DNA of 64,000 bases from Streptomyces albus subsp. albus (GCF_000725885.1 NZ_JODR01000004.1:62001-126000), one strand, 5' to 3'; positions 25,028 through 34,011 are shown, counted from the stretch's first letter. Numbers and translations are program-made. The notes: a model not told the origin generated them from the sequence alone.

Positions 25028-26224
25028 TCAGCGCAGGTGCGCGGTGTCGTTCAGCAGGCGCAGCGAGGCGTTGCCGTCCGCGTAGTAGGCGACGGCCGAC
25101 AGGGAAGCGGCCGACAGCTCCATCCGGAACAGGGACTCCGGCGGGGCGCCGAGGGCGAGCCGGACGAGGGTCTTGACGGGCGTCACATGGGTGACGACCA
25201 GCACCGTCCGGCCGGTGTAGCGGGCCAGGAGCCGGTCCCTGGCGACGGCGACCCGCCGCGCGACCTCCTCGAAGGACTCGCCGCCCCCCGTGGGGCGGAC
25301 GGCGGGCGAGGCGAGCCAGGCGTCCAGGTCCTCCGGGTACCGCTCGCGGACCTCCGCGAACGTGAGGCCCTCCCAGGCACCGAAGTCCGTCTCGCGGAGC
25401 CCCTCGTCGGTACGGACCTGGAGTCCGAGCCGGCCGGCGACCGCCGCGGCCGTCTCCTGGCAGCGGCGCAGCGGTGAGGCGACGACCGCCTGCACCGTGC
25501 CGCGCAAGGCCAGCGCCTCGGCGACGGCGGCGGCCTGTCGCCGTCCAGCCGGCGACAGGTCGGGGTCGGAGCCGCCGCTGCCCGAGAACCGCTTCTCGGG
25601 CGTGAGCGGCGTCTCGCCGTGCCGCAGCAGGACGAACGTGGTGGGGGTGCCCAGGTCGGGGCCCCAGCCGGCACGGGCCGCGGGCGCCGTCGGGCCCGGG
25701 TCGGTGGCGGCCGGGCCGGCGCCGGGGGCCGCCGCCACCGGCGCGGGCGCGGGGCCCGCGTCCGGTTCGGCGGTGGAGGCGCCCTCCTGCCACTGCTCGC
25801 CGCGCCCGCCCGCGTCCATCGCCTCGTTGGCCAGCCGGTCGGCGTGCTTGTTCTTCTCGCGGGGGATCCACTCGTAGGTGACGGCGTCCGGCGGGAAGAC
25901 GGAGGCGGCCTCCAGCGCCAGGGGCCGCATGTCGGGGTGCTTGATCTTCCAGCGGCCCGACATCTGTTCCACGACGAGCTTGGAGTCCATCCGCACCAGT
26001 ACGGCCGCGTCCGGGTCCAGCTCCCGGGCCGCCCGCAGCCCGGCGAGCAGACCCCGGTACTCGGCGACGTTGTTGGTGGCCCGGCCGATGAACTCCGCGG
26101 CCTCCCGCAGGGTTTCGCCGGTGGCGGCGTCACGGACGACGGCCCCGTAACCGGCCGGCCCGGGGTTGCCGCGCGACCCGCCGTCGGCCTCGACGACGAA
26201 GGTGCGGCGCACGCTGCCGCTCAC
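25028..26224 (-). CDS. Bifunctional RNase HI / acid phosphatase
   Basis: A 398-residue fusion typical of actinobacteria (Rv2228c type). The N-terminal RNase HI domain (1-140) has the catalytic Asp in VEADGGSRGNPGPAGYG, the Glu in NVAEYRGLLAGL, then RMDSKLVVEQMSGRWKIKH. After an Ala/Pro linker the C-terminal histidine phosphatase (about 190-398) shows LLRHGETPLT with catalytic His, and VVTHVTPVK. It removes RNA from hybrids, and the phosphatase half is CobC/alpha-ribazole phosphatase-like. It is the last gene of the nif3-like/zinc-ribbon/RNase H operon. Confidence 0.93.
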   Translation of the reverse strand: MSGSVRRTFVVEADGGSRGNPGPAGYGAVVRDAATGETLREAAEFIGRATNNVAEYRGLLAGLRAARELDPDAAVLVRMDSKLVVEQMSGRWKIKHPDMRPLALEAASVFPPDAVTYEWIPREKNKHADRLANEAMDAGGRGEQWQEGASTAEPDAGPAPAPVAAAPGAGPAATDPGPTAPAARAGWGPDLGTPTTFVLLRHGETPLTPEKRFSGSGGSDPDLSPAGRRQAAAVAEALALRGTVQAVVASPLRRCQETAAAVAGRLGLQVRTDEGLRETDFGAWEGLTFAEVRERYPEDLDAWLASPAVRPTGGGESFEEVARRVAVARDRLLARYTGRTVLVVTHVTPVKTLVRLALGAPPESLFRMELSAASLSAVAYYADGNASLRLLNDTAHLR

Positions 26225-26297
26225 GCCGCTCCTCCGTCCACCGCCCCGCCCGGGGCCGGAGCGCCGCCCCGGGCCCGGCGGCCGGTACGGACATCAC

Positions 26298-27041
26298 TCA
26301 CAGGCCGGACTCCGGGGTGCGCACCAGGATGCGGCGGCAGTTGTCGCAGCGGACCACCTCGTCGGCGGGGGCCGCCCGCAGCTCGTTGAGGCCGGTGATG
26401 TCCAGCTCCAGCCGGCAGCCCTCGCAGCGGCGCTGGAAGAGCTTGGCGGCGCCGACACCGCCCTCCCGCTCGCGGATCTTGTCGTACAGCTTGAGCAGGT
26501 CGGCGGGGACGGCGGCGGCGATGGTCTCGCGCTCCTTGCGGGCGCTGTCGGCCTCGGCGTCCAGTTCGCCGAGCGCGGCGTCCCGGCGGCCGGTGGCGTC
26601 CTGCACCTTGGCGGCCACCGCCTCGACGCGCTCGCCCAGTTCGGCGGCGCGCGCGGCAGCCGACTCGCGGCGCTCCATCACCTCCAGCACGATGTCCTCC
26701 AGATCGCCCTGCCGCTTGGCCAGGGAAGCGATCTCGCTCTGGAGGTTCTCCAGGTCCTTGGGGTTGGTCACGGCACCGGAGTCGAGGCGCTGCTGGTCGC
26801 GCGCTGCGCGCTGGCGTACCTGGTCTACGTCCTGTTCGGCCTTGGTCTGCTCGCGGGCGGTGTCGCTCTCCTCGGTCTGCGCGGCCACGAGCAGATCCCG
26901 CAGCTGGGCGAGGTCGGTCTCCAGCCGCTGGATCTCCTCGTGCTCGGGCAGGGTCCTGCGCTTGTGCGCGAGCTGCGACAGGCGGGTGTCGAGTGCCTGG
27001 ACGTCGAGCAGGCGGATCTGATCGGCGGGCGCGGCGTTCAG
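26298..27041 (-). CDS. Zinc-ribbon coiled-coil protein, CTG start
   Basis: A 247-residue protein: long coiled coil (about 10-185) and a C-terminal C4 zinc ribbon CEGC ... CDNC (about 200-235), the family that includes CT398 (FlhB/RpoN-interacting homologue). In Streptomyces it always sits between Nif3-like and RNase H genes; the role is unknown. The start is CTG at 27041: it overlaps the upstream TGA (CTGA), GGGAG lies 7 bases before it, the product begins (M)NAAPADQIRLLDVQ as in homologues, and no ATG/GTG/TTG fits. Confidence 0.85.
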   Translation of the reverse strand: MNAAPADQIRLLDVQALDTRLSQLAHKRRTLPEHEEIQRLETDLAQLRDLLVAAQTEESDTAREQTKAEQDVDQVRQRAARDQQRLDSGAVTNPKDLENLQSEIASLAKRQGDLEDIVLEVMERRESAAARAAELGERVEAVAAKVQDATGRRDAALGELDAEADSARKERETIAAAVPADLLKLYDKIREREGGVGAAKLFQRRCEGCRLELDITGLNELRAAPADEVVRCDNCRRILVRTPESGL

Positions 27042-27967
27042 TTGGGGGCTCCCGGGGTGAGGTCGTTGTCGGTCAGTGCGGTCTGCTGGGCCGTGGACGG
27101 CGGGGCGAGCGGGCTGTGCTGGGGCAGCGAGGGCGCGTGCGCGGTCCACGGGTCGGTGACGGTGCGCGAGACGTCGGTCCGCAGGTCCCAGCCGTTCCGC
27201 TGCGCGACGGCGTCCAGCTGTGCCGCGGCCTGCTCGCACCAGGGCCACTCGGTGGCGAAGTGGGCGGCGTCCAGCAGCGCGAGGCCGGAGTACTCACGGG
27301 CCTCGGAGGCGGGGTGGTGGCGCAGGTCTGCGGTGAGGTAGGCGTCGACACCGGCCGCGCGGACGGCGTCGAAGAGGCTGTCGCCCGAGCCGCCGCACAC
27401 GGCGACCGTCCGCACCGTCGCCGTCGGGTCGCCCGCGGCGCGGATGCCCTGTGCGGTGACGGGCAGTGAGGCGGCGGCCTGTTCGACGAGGTCGCCGAGG
27501 GCCAGCGGCCGGTCCAGTTCGCAGATCCGGCCGAGCCCGCGACGCCCGGCCGGGTCGGTGGCGTCCGGGACGAGGGGACGCAGCACGCGCAAACCGAGCG
27601 CGGCGGCCAGCGCGTCGGAGACCCCGGGGTCGGCGGTGTCGGCGTTGGTGTGGGCGACGTGCAGGGCCACCCCGTTGCGGATCAGGGTGTGGACGACGCG
27701 GCCCTTGAAGGTGTCGGCGGCGACCGTGGTGGTGCCGCGCAGATACAGCGGGTGGTGGGTGACCAGGAGCTGGGCGCCCTTGGCCACGGCCTCGTCGGCG
27801 ATCTCCTGGACCGGGTCGACGGCGAACAGGACGCGGCCGACGCGGGCTTCCGGGTCGGTCACGTCCCCGCAGACGGTGCCGACGGCGTCCCACTGCTCGG
27901 CGCGGTCGCGCGGCCACAGGTCGTCGAGCGCTGCGATGACTTCGGAGAGGGAGGGCTGTGCTGGCAC
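27038..27967 (-). CDS. Nif3-like dinuclear metal-centre protein
   Basis: A 309-residue Nif3/YqfO-type protein, a hexameric ring with a two-metal site. Metal ligands: LLVTHHPLYLRG (about 68-79), HTNAD (about 104) and the C-terminal DAAHFATEW. It is considered a GTP cyclohydrolase I type 2 homologue by annotation, but its real substrate is unknown. The tail after about 275 is extended and low complexity. GTG start. First gene of the operon with the zinc-ribbon and RNase H/phosphatase genes. Confidence 0.9.
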   Translation of the reverse strand: MPAQPSLSEVIAALDDLWPRDRAEQWDAVGTVCGDVTDPEARVGRVLFAVDPVQEIADEAVAKGAQLLVTHHPLYLRGTTTVAADTFKGRVVHTLIRNGVALHVAHTNADTADPGVSDALAAALGLRVLRPLVPDATDPAGRRGLGRICELDRPLALGDLVEQAAASLPVTAQGIRAAGDPTATVRTVAVCGGSGDSLFDAVRAAGVDAYLTADLRHHPASEAREYSGLALLDAAHFATEWPWCEQAAAQLDAVAQRNGWDLRTDVSRTVTDPWTAHAPSLPQHSPLAPPSTAQQTALTDNDLTPGAPN

Positions 27968-28473
27968 GGGGCAAGGCTACCTGCCCACCGCCGGGACGAC
28001 CCCAGCCCGGTCGCCGCCCGCCCGCACCGCCGGGCGGGCCAGCGACGGGCCGCCTCCCGCCCGGCCGGTGCAGCACTCCGGGCCCGGCCGGGGGAGCGTC
28101 CGGGCCGGGCCCGGGGAACGTCTCGGACGGGCTCCGGGACGGGGGCGGACGCGGCGGGTCGGGGCGGGCCACGGGACGGTGCCGCGGGCGACGGGTGCGG
28201 GGGCGGGGGCGGGGCGGCGGTGTGGAGGGGTGCCGTGCGCCGTGAACCGGTGCGGGGGTGCGATGCCGGTCGGACGCGGGTCCGGCTGTGCCGGGGGTGC
28301 CGGCAGCGCGGCGGAGGAGAGGGCTCGGGCACCGCCGCGGCGGCCGGGTGGGCGGGGTGGCGCGGGGCGGTGCAGCACATTCGGGGGGTGGGGCACGGGG
28401 AAGCCGCCCCCGGTCATCCTTATGCGTGAAGCGGTTCCGCTCCCGTCGGCCCGGCACGGGGCCGCCACCTAGC
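27968..28473. other. Intergenic region, promoter side of two divergent genes
   Basis: About 500 GC-rich bases between the divergent nif3-like operon and the gene at 28499, with no credible ORF. The phrase GGTGCAGCAC recurs near 28068 and 28371. TAGCTT at 28470-28475 could be a -10 for the rightward gene; no clear -35 is seen. Confidence 0.4.
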
Positions 28474-28496
28474 TTCGGTCACTGGAGGTGACCGAA
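28474..28496 (+). promoter_or_regulatory. 9-bp perfect palindrome covering the SD of the 28499 gene
   Basis: TTCGGTCAC-TGGAG-GTGACCGAA. The SD GGAGG (28484-28488) lies in the loop and second arm, 10 bases before the ATG. It can act as a DNA operator just downstream of the -10-like TAGCTT, or as an mRNA hairpin hiding the SD. Confidence 0.65.
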
Positions 28497-28498
28497 CC

Positions 28499-30463
28499 AT
28501 GACGGTGAGTGTCGCGAGGGTCATGAACGACAGCTTCACGGTCGCGGCCGACGGATCGTACGCCGCCCGGCTCACCACGCGCCCCGGCACGGAACGCTGG
28601 TACCCCGAGCGCTGGACACTCGACGGCCCCGAACCGTACGCGGTACCGCTGCCCGCGGCGCGGTCCGAGAACCCCGCGGGCGGCGTCCTGCCGCTCGCCG
28701 ACGGGCGCGTACTGGTCGCCCGCCCGGCACCGGAACGCTGCGCGCTGGCACTGCTGTACCCCTCGGGCCCCGACACCGGGGAGGTACCGCTGGGCACCGT
28801 GGAGACCGGCCGGCTGCGACTGCTGCCACCGGCCCCGTGCGGGATGCGCGCCTACGCCCTGACGGACGGACGGAAAGGCCGCGCCACCGAAGTGTGGCGG
28901 GTGGCCGGCGGCACCGTGCGCGGACCGGAACGGGTCGCCCGGCTGGAGGGCCGCTGCTCAGGCGGCGCCTGGCTCGACCCGGAGGGCAGGCTGCTGGCGC
29001 TGGACGTCACCCGGCCCGACGGCGCAGGCCCGGTCAAGACGGTGACGGTGGACGTGGTGACCGGCGCCGTCTCCCCGCTCCTCCAGATCACCGAGGAGAG
29101 CAACGACCGGCTGCTGCTGGCCGATCCGGACAGCGGTCTGCTGCTGGTGCGCTCGGACGCGCCGGGCGAGGAGCGGCTCGGCTGGGGGGTGCTGGGCAGT
29201 CACCGTCCGGTCCGTTTCCCCGAGGTCCTGCACCCCAGGGACGCCCGGTTGACGCCGATCGCCGTCCAGCCGGGGCAGGTGCTGCTGCCGGAGCGGTGCG
29301 CGGTCGCCCTCCGGGTGGACGCCCCGCACGGCACCTGGCCGGCGGTCTGGCGGCCCGGGCTGAAGGAGCTGCGGCATCTGGCCGGACCGCCCGGCTGGCT
29401 GGCCGGCAAGGGCCTGTGGACCCGCGAGGGCGAGCTGCGGGTCCCGTACTCGACGGCGCAGAACCCCTGCGGCCTGGCCCGGATGCGGGTCCCGCTGCCG
29501 GACGCGGCGGACACCCTGCCGACGGCGTCGGGCACCGGATCCGCGCCGGATCGCGCGACGGTCCGCGAGACGGCACACGCGGCGGACCGTACGACGGACC
29601 GGAACCGCGAGGCGGGCCCGGCGCAGGTGACGGGCCCCGGACTGGTGACGGGCCCTGGACCGGTGATGGGACCGGTGACCGTTCCCGGGCCGGTGTCCGG
29701 ACGGATGGCGGGCCCGGGATCGGCAGCCGGACGGGTGGCCGACCCAGGGTCGGCAGCCGGACGACGGGTGGCGGACCCGGTGCCGAGGGCCGGACAGGCA
29801 ACGGGCCCAAGGCCGACGGCCGGACAGGCAACGGACCCAGGGCCGACGGCCTTCCGGGGCGCGGACCCAAGGCCGACGGCCGGACACGAGGCGGCCGTCC
29901 CCGTATCCGCCTCGGCACCCGCGTCCACGCCGCCCCCCGCGCCTCCGCCGCCCGCACCCACGCGGGCGCCCGCCTCCGCACCCGCTCAGGTGCCCGCTTC
30001 CGCACCCGCGACCCCAACTGCGACCGCGACCGCGCCGCCCCTCACACCCCCGCCGCCGGCACCCGCACCCACGACCACGCCCCCGACCCCGACCGCGACG
30101 ACCGCACCCGCGACCCCGGCCTCCGTGCGGCCCCCCGTGGTGACCTCCCATCCGGCCACGGTGCCGTGGCCGGTGGGGCCGGCGCGGCCGTCCGGCGTCC
30201 GGGGCCGGGGCGAGGGTGCCGGCGGTGCGGAGGAGCCGGGGGGTGTGCGGTTCGCGGGCCGGGTGGCCGGCGTGGGCGGTGGCGCGCACGGCATTACGGC
30301 TCTGCAACATCACGGTCACGGAGGACCGGCTACCGGACTGCTGGCTTCCCTGGTCCGCAGGTCCGTTTCCGCAGGCGGCGGGCGGTCGTTGGGGGCCGGG
30401 TACGGGCCCGCGGCGAAACCGGTGCCGCTCCAGGAGGCCCCGCTGACCGGCGGGAGGGCGTGA
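28499..30463 (+). CDS. Hypothetical protein, beta-propeller-like head, disordered repeat tail
   Basis: 654 residues, family not recognised. Residues 1-345 are ordered-looking, with repeated strand-turn blocks (LPLADGRVLVARP, AWLDPEGRLLALDV, LLLADPDSGLLLVRSD) that resemble WD40/YVTN-type propeller blades. No signal peptide is seen. From about 355 to 560 the protein is low complexity, first G-P/D-P-G-x-A-A-G-R units, then Pro/Ala/Thr runs. The last 90 residues are Gly-rich. The ATG is preceded by an SD inside a palindrome. The frame stays open through the repeats, so the tail is probably translated, but a shorter original gene that grew by repeat expansion is possible. Confidence 0.65.
   Translation: MTVSVARVMNDSFTVAADGSYAARLTTRPGTERWYPERWTLDGPEPYAVPLPAARSENPAGGVLPLADGRVLVARPAPERCALALLYPSGPDTGEVPLGTVETGRLRLLPPAPCGMRAYALTDGRKGRATEVWRVAGGTVRGPERVARLEGRCSGGAWLDPEGRLLALDVTRPDGAGPVKTVTVDVVTGAVSPLLQITEESNDRLLLADPDSGLLLVRSDAPGEERLGWGVLGSHRPVRFPEVLHPRDARLTPIAVQPGQVLLPERCAVALRVDAPHGTWPAVWRPGLKELRHLAGPPGWLAGKGLWTREGELRVPYSTAQNPCGLARMRVPLPDAADTLPTASGTGSAPDRATVRETAHAADRTTDRNREAGPAQVTGPGLVTGPGPVMGPVTVPGPVSGRMAGPGSAAGRVADPGSAAGRRVADPVPRAGQATGPRPTAGQATDPGPTAFRGADPRPTAGHEAAVPVSASAPASTPPPAPPPPAPTRAPASAPAQVPASAPATPTATATAPPLTPPPPAPAPTTTPPTPTATTAPATPASVRPPVVTSHPATVPWPVGPARPSGVRGRGEGAGGAEEPGGVRFAGRVAGVGGGAHGITALQHHGHGGPATGLLASLVRRSVSAGGGRSLGAGYGPAAKPVPLQEAPLTGGRA
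29700..29900 (+). repeat. Degenerate 33-36 bp tandem repeats inside the 28499 gene
   Basis: Units of the type GGGTCGGCAGCCGGACG and ACCCAAGGCCGACGGCCGGACAGG recur in frame, encoding G-P-x-PTAGQ / ADPGSAAGR units. Signs of slippage or unequal-crossover growth. Confidence 0.6.
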
Positions 30464-30555
30464 CCGCGCGCCGAAACGGCCGGGAGGGTGTCGGTCATGG
30501 TCGATAAACTCCGCCGGGTACGACGGCAGCGACAGATTGACGGAGTGACATCGGG

Positions 30556-30708
30556 ATGTCCGACGCCCAGACCGAGACGCCGAGCGACACGCAGACGGCC
30601 GGCGAGGGGACTCACCGGGGGAAGCACAGGGGGAAGGCCGCCGCACACGAGGAACAGACCGTACCCGCGCAGGGGCGCCACCGGCGTCCCGAGCCCGCAG
30701 CACAGTGA
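30556..30708 (+). CDS. Small Arg/His-rich hypothetical protein (50 aa)
   Basis: A 50-residue frame MSDAQTETPSDTQTAGEG followed by HRGKHRGK and ending GRHRRPEPAAQ. The HRGKHRG and GRHRRPE elements resemble short Streptomyces small proteins of unknown function. GGAG lies 10 bases before the ATG. It is followed by two strong inverted repeats that look like a transcription end, supporting a short independent transcript. Confidence is limited by size. Confidence 0.45.
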   Translation: MSDAQTETPSDTQTAGEGTHRGKHRGKAAAHEEQTVPAQGRHRRPEPAAQ

Positions 30709-30737
30709 CCGCCGGGCCCGTCCGGCAGGCGGGCCCC

Positions 30738-30809
30738 GCACGGTACGGCGTACCGTGCCACGACACCGGAGCCCCGGCCGCCGCCCGACCCGCGGTGGCC
30801 GGGGCTCCG
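30738..30809. terminator. Double hairpin between convergent genes
   Basis: First a 9-bp perfect stem GCACGGTAC-GGC-GTACCGTGC (30738-30758), then a 13-bp perfect stem CGGAGCCCCGGCC / GGCCGGGGCTCCG (30767-30779 with 30797-30809, 17-nt loop). It lies between rightward genes and the leftward SDR operon end, so it probably terminates both strands. Confidence 0.75.
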
Positions 30810-30858
30810 TCGTGTTCGCAAGGTGCCGGGCCTGCCCCGGCATCCGAGGCGGCCCCGG

Positions 30859-31800
30859 TCAGTCCTTCTTGAGGGCCAGTACCTCGGTCGCCGCGAAGGT
30901 CTCGCGCGGGGAGCGGCCGGCGAAGAAGGGCGTCAGCTTCTCGTCGAGTTCGTCGAGGGTGAACACGTCCTTGGCGGTGTCGAACTTGGCCGCGACGCGG
31001 GGCCGGTCGAGGACGGCCACCATGCCGCCGTGCACCACGAGCAGTTGGCCGTTGACGTGGGAGGCGGCCGGGGAGGCGAGGTAGGCCACCAGGGGCGAAA
31101 CGTGTTCGCGTGCCAGTGGATCGGGGCCGTCGGCGGGCACCTCGAAGCCCTCGAAGACGTCCTCGGTCATCCGGGTGCGGGCGCGGGGGCAGATGGCGTT
31201 GGTGGTCACTCCGTACTTGGCGAGGGCGCCCGCCGTCGAGGTGGTCAGGCCGACGATGCCGCCCTTGGCCGCCGCGTAGTTGGGCTGGCCCGCCGAGCCC
31301 GCCACGAACGCCTCGGAGGAGGTGTTGACGATCCTGCCGTAGACGGGGCCGCCCGTGGCCTTGGACCGTTCGCGCCAGTGGGCCGCGGCGAAGTGCGTGG
31401 TGTTGAAGTGGCCTTTGAGGTGGACGCGGACGACCGTGTCCCACTCCTCCTCGCTCATCGAGAAGATCATGCGGTCCCGCAGGATGCCCGCGTTGTTGAC
31501 GAGGATGTCCAGCGAGCCCCAGGTGTCGAGGGCGAGCCGGACCAGTTCGCCGGCCTGCGCGAAGTCGGCCACGTCGCCCTGGTGTGCGACGGCCTCGCCG
31601 CCCGCGGCGCGGATCTCGGCGGCCACTTCCTCGGCCGGCTCCGCCGAGGCGCCGCCGCTGCCGTCCCTGCCGGGACTGCCGTAGTCGTTGACGACCACGC
31701 GGGCGCCGTGCCGGGCCAGCTCCAGCGCCTCGGCGCGGCCGAGCCCGCGTCCCGCACCGGTCACGATCGCCGTCCTGCCCCGCAGACTGTGCTCAGACAT
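30859..31800 (-). CDS. SDR family dehydrogenase, 3-hydroxyacyl-CoA/17-beta-HSD4-like
   Basis: A 313-residue SDR: TGAGRGLGRAEALELA cofactor loop (14-29), NDYGS, NNAGILRDR (about 99-107), catalytic Ser in VNTSSEA, YAAAK and a C-terminal extension (about 255-313) with DELDEKLTPFF. The long cofactor loop and extension match the peroxisomal multifunctional enzyme 2/HSD17B4-type (R)-3-hydroxyacyl-CoA dehydrogenases found in steroid and fatty-acid side-chain gene sets. Third gene of the leftward MaoC-ADH-SDR operon; together they could hydrate an enoyl-CoA and oxidise the 3-hydroxy product. Confidence 0.87.
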   Translation of the reverse strand: MSEHSLRGRTAIVTGAGRGLGRAEALELARHGARVVVNDYGSPGRDGSGGASAEPAEEVAAEIRAAGGEAVAHQGDVADFAQAGELVRLALDTWGSLDILVNNAGILRDRMIFSMSEEEWDTVVRVHLKGHFNTTHFAAAHWRERSKATGGPVYGRIVNTSSEAFVAGSAGQPNYAAAKGGIVGLTTSTAGALAKYGVTTNAICPRARTRMTEDVFEGFEVPADGPDPLAREHVSPLVAYLASPAASHVNGQLLVVHGGMVAVLDRPRVAAKFDTAKDVFTLDELDEKLTPFFAGRSPRETFAATEVLALKKD

Positions 31801-31882
31801 GCCGTCTCCTCACGCTCCTCACGATGGCCCGCGGGCACGGGCGGTCACCCGCGTGCCCGGCGGTACGGTGCGCCTCAAGTGC

Positions 31883-32959
31883 TCAGAAGGTGATGGTGGT
31901 GCGCAGCGCCTCGCCCGTGCGCATCTGCTCGACGGCGTCGTTGATCCGGTCCAGCGGCACCCGGTGGGTGATCAGCCCCTCCAGGTCGATGCGGCCCGCG
32001 CGCCACAGCGCGATCGCGCGGTCGTAGGAGTGCAGGACGTCGCCGCCGCCGTAGAGGGAGGGGAGGATGCGCTTCTCGTCGAAGAACAGCTCGAACATGT
32101 TGAACTGGAGCTGGTCGTCCATGGCGCCGGCGCCCACCACGCACAGGGTGCCGCCGCGCCGGGTGGTCTCGTAGGCGGTCCGCGCCGTCGCCGACCTGCC
32201 CACCACCTCGAAGACGTAGTCGAAGCCCTCGTCGCCGGTCAGTTCCCGTTTGGCGGCGGCGAGTCCGTCCGGTGCGACGGCCTCGGTGGCGCCGAACCGC
32301 AAGGCCGCCTCCCGCCGTGCGGCCACCGGGTCCACGGCCACGATGCGGGCGGCCCCGCACGCCCGCGCCCCCTGCACGACGCTGATGCCGACGCCGCCGC
32401 AGCCGATCACCGCCACGGACGAACCGGCCTCGACGCGCGCCGTGTTGAAGGCGGCGCCCAGCCCGGTGGTCACCCCGCAGCCGATGAGCGCGGCGATGTC
32501 GAACGGCACGTCGTCGGGTACGGGCACCGCGCACGGCGCGTCCAGTACGACTTCCTCGGCGAAGGTGCCGGTGCCCGCGAAGCCGAACAGGTCGCCGCCG
32601 GTGCGGCGGAAGTTGGGGGTGCCCGCGTTCATGAAGCCCGCCAGGCACAGATGGCGCTGCCCGCGGCGGCAGGCGGGGCAGTTGTTGCAGGCGGGCAGCC
32701 AGCACACCAGCACCCGGTCGCCGGGTGCCACATGGGTGACCCCCTCCCCCACCTCCAGCACTTCGCCGGCGCCTTCGTGGCCGGGCACGAAGGGGGCGGG
32801 CTGCGGGAGGATGCCGCCCATCGCGGAGAGGTCGGAGTGGCACAGTCCGGTGGCCCGCATGCGGACCCGCACCTTGCCGGGGCCGAACCCGGCGGGTTCG
32901 GCGTCCTCGACCACTTCGAGTGTGTCCTGACCGGTTTCGAGCAGTACCGCTGCGCGCAC
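31883..32959 (-). CDS. Zinc-dependent alcohol dehydrogenase, class III-like
   Basis: A 358-residue medium-chain dehydrogenase. Catalytic zinc ligands Cys in ATGLCHSDLSAM and His/Glu in PGHEGAGEV; structural zinc cysteines CNNCPACRRGQRHLC (about 92-106); cofactor motif GCGGVGISVVQGA. It resembles the mycobacterial/Rhodococcus NAD-dependent ADHs linked with lipid and sterol catabolism. The GTG at 32959 follows AAGGGAG. It lies between the MaoC and SDR genes in the same operon and probably oxidises an alcohol intermediate to aldehyde or acid. Confidence 0.88.
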   Translation of the reverse strand: MRAAVLLETGQDTLEVVEDAEPAGFGPGKVRVRMRATGLCHSDLSAMGGILPQPAPFVPGHEGAGEVLEVGEGVTHVAPGDRVLVCWLPACNNCPACRRGQRHLCLAGFMNAGTPNFRRTGGDLFGFAGTGTFAEEVVLDAPCAVPVPDDVPFDIAALIGCGVTTGLGAAFNTARVEAGSSVAVIGCGGVGISVVQGARACGAARIVAVDPVAARREAALRFGATEAVAPDGLAAAKRELTGDEGFDYVFEVVGRSATARTAYETTRRGGTLCVVGAGAMDDQLQFNMFELFFDEKRILPSLYGGGDVLHSYDRAIALWRAGRIDLEGLITHRVPLDRINDAVEQMRTGEALRTTITF

Positions 32960-33063
32960 GTGGGGCTCCCTTCGGAAGCGGTGGTCGAGGGTGCGGTGCG
33001 TTGCCGGGTGCGGTGGGTCCCAGGGGTGGTGCGGTGCCGGAGGCGGGCGGGAGGGGCGGGCCG

Positions 33064-33921
33064 TCAGGTGTGGGTCAGCACGCCGTCCCCGAGCACGGGG
33101 GCGTCGTCGCGTTCCACGGCCGTGGCCGTGAGCTGGATGCGGGTCTCGTCCAGGTGCCAGGCGCGCACCCGGAGGGTCTCGCCGGGGTGGACGATCCCGG
33201 CGAACCGCACCGCGTACGACGACACCCGGGTGACGTGCCCGCCGAGCAGTTCGTCCACGACGGCCTTGAGTGCCATTCCGTAGGAGCACAGGCCGTGCAG
33301 GATCGGCCGGTCGAAGCCGGCGAGCCGGGCGAACTCGGGGTCGGCGTGGAGCGGGTTCCAGTCCCCGGAGAGGCGGTAGAGCAGGGCCTGCTCCTCGCGG
33401 ATGCCGCGTTCGGTGACCAGGTCGGGCTCCCGCTCGGGGGGATCCTGCCGCACCGAGGGCCCGCGTTTGCCGCCGAAGCCGCCTTCCCCGCGGACGAAGA
33501 GCTGGGCCTCGCTCGTCCACAGCGGGCCGTCCTCGTCGGCGACGTCGGTGCGCAGGACGAGGACGGCGGCCTTGCCCTTGTCGTAGACGTCGGCGACGCG
33601 GGAGGTGGAGGTGGCGCGGCCCGCGGTGGGGATCGGCCGGTGGCTGGTGACGGACTGGGTGCCGTGCAGCACGGCCGCCAGGTCCACCTCGATGCCGGGT
33701 GCGGACAGTCCGCCGACGACGCCCATCCCGGCGCCGGCCACGGTGGCGAAGGAGGGCAGGACGTGGAGTTTGCTCTCCAGCGTGTAGCGCAGTTCGGCCG
33801 GGTCGGTCGCGGGGACGCCCGCGCCCAGGCCGAGGTGGTAGAGCTGGATGTCCTTGTGGTCCCAGGTGATCTCGGTGCTGCGGGGTTCGGCGGCCAGTGC
33901 CTTCGCTGCGTCGATGGGCAT
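33064..33921 (-). CDS. MaoC-family enoyl-CoA hydratase 2, double hotdog
   Basis: A 285-residue protein with an N-terminal degenerate hotdog and a C-terminal catalytic hotdog with the hydratase 2 motif in YRLSGDWNPLHADPEFARLAGF (about 183-204, Asp/His dyad), then PILHGLCSYG. It performs (R)-specific hydration of trans-2-enoyl-CoA. The ATG at 33921 gives MPIDAAKALAAEP, the usual family N-terminus; an ATG at 33942 is possible. First gene of the MaoC-ADH-SDR operon, with a KstR-type box about 90 nt upstream. Confidence 0.9.
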   Translation of the reverse strand: MPIDAAKALAAEPRSTEITWDHKDIQLYHLGLGAGVPATDPAELRYTLESKLHVLPSFATVAGAGMGVVGGLSAPGIEVDLAAVLHGTQSVTSHRPIPTAGRATSTSRVADVYDKGKAAVLVLRTDVADEDGPLWTSEAQLFVRGEGGFGGKRGPSVRQDPPEREPDLVTERGIREEQALLYRLSGDWNPLHADPEFARLAGFDRPILHGLCSYGMALKAVVDELLGGHVTRVSSYAVRFAGIVHPGETLRVRAWHLDETRIQLTATAVERDDAPVLGDGVLTHT

Positions 33922-34011
33922 GGGGTGGTGGGCTCCTCGCATCCTCGCCGGGTCCCGGGACGGACCCTGGCCCGGCCGTCCGCACCGTCGGCCGGGCCAG
34001 GGAGCCGGAAC

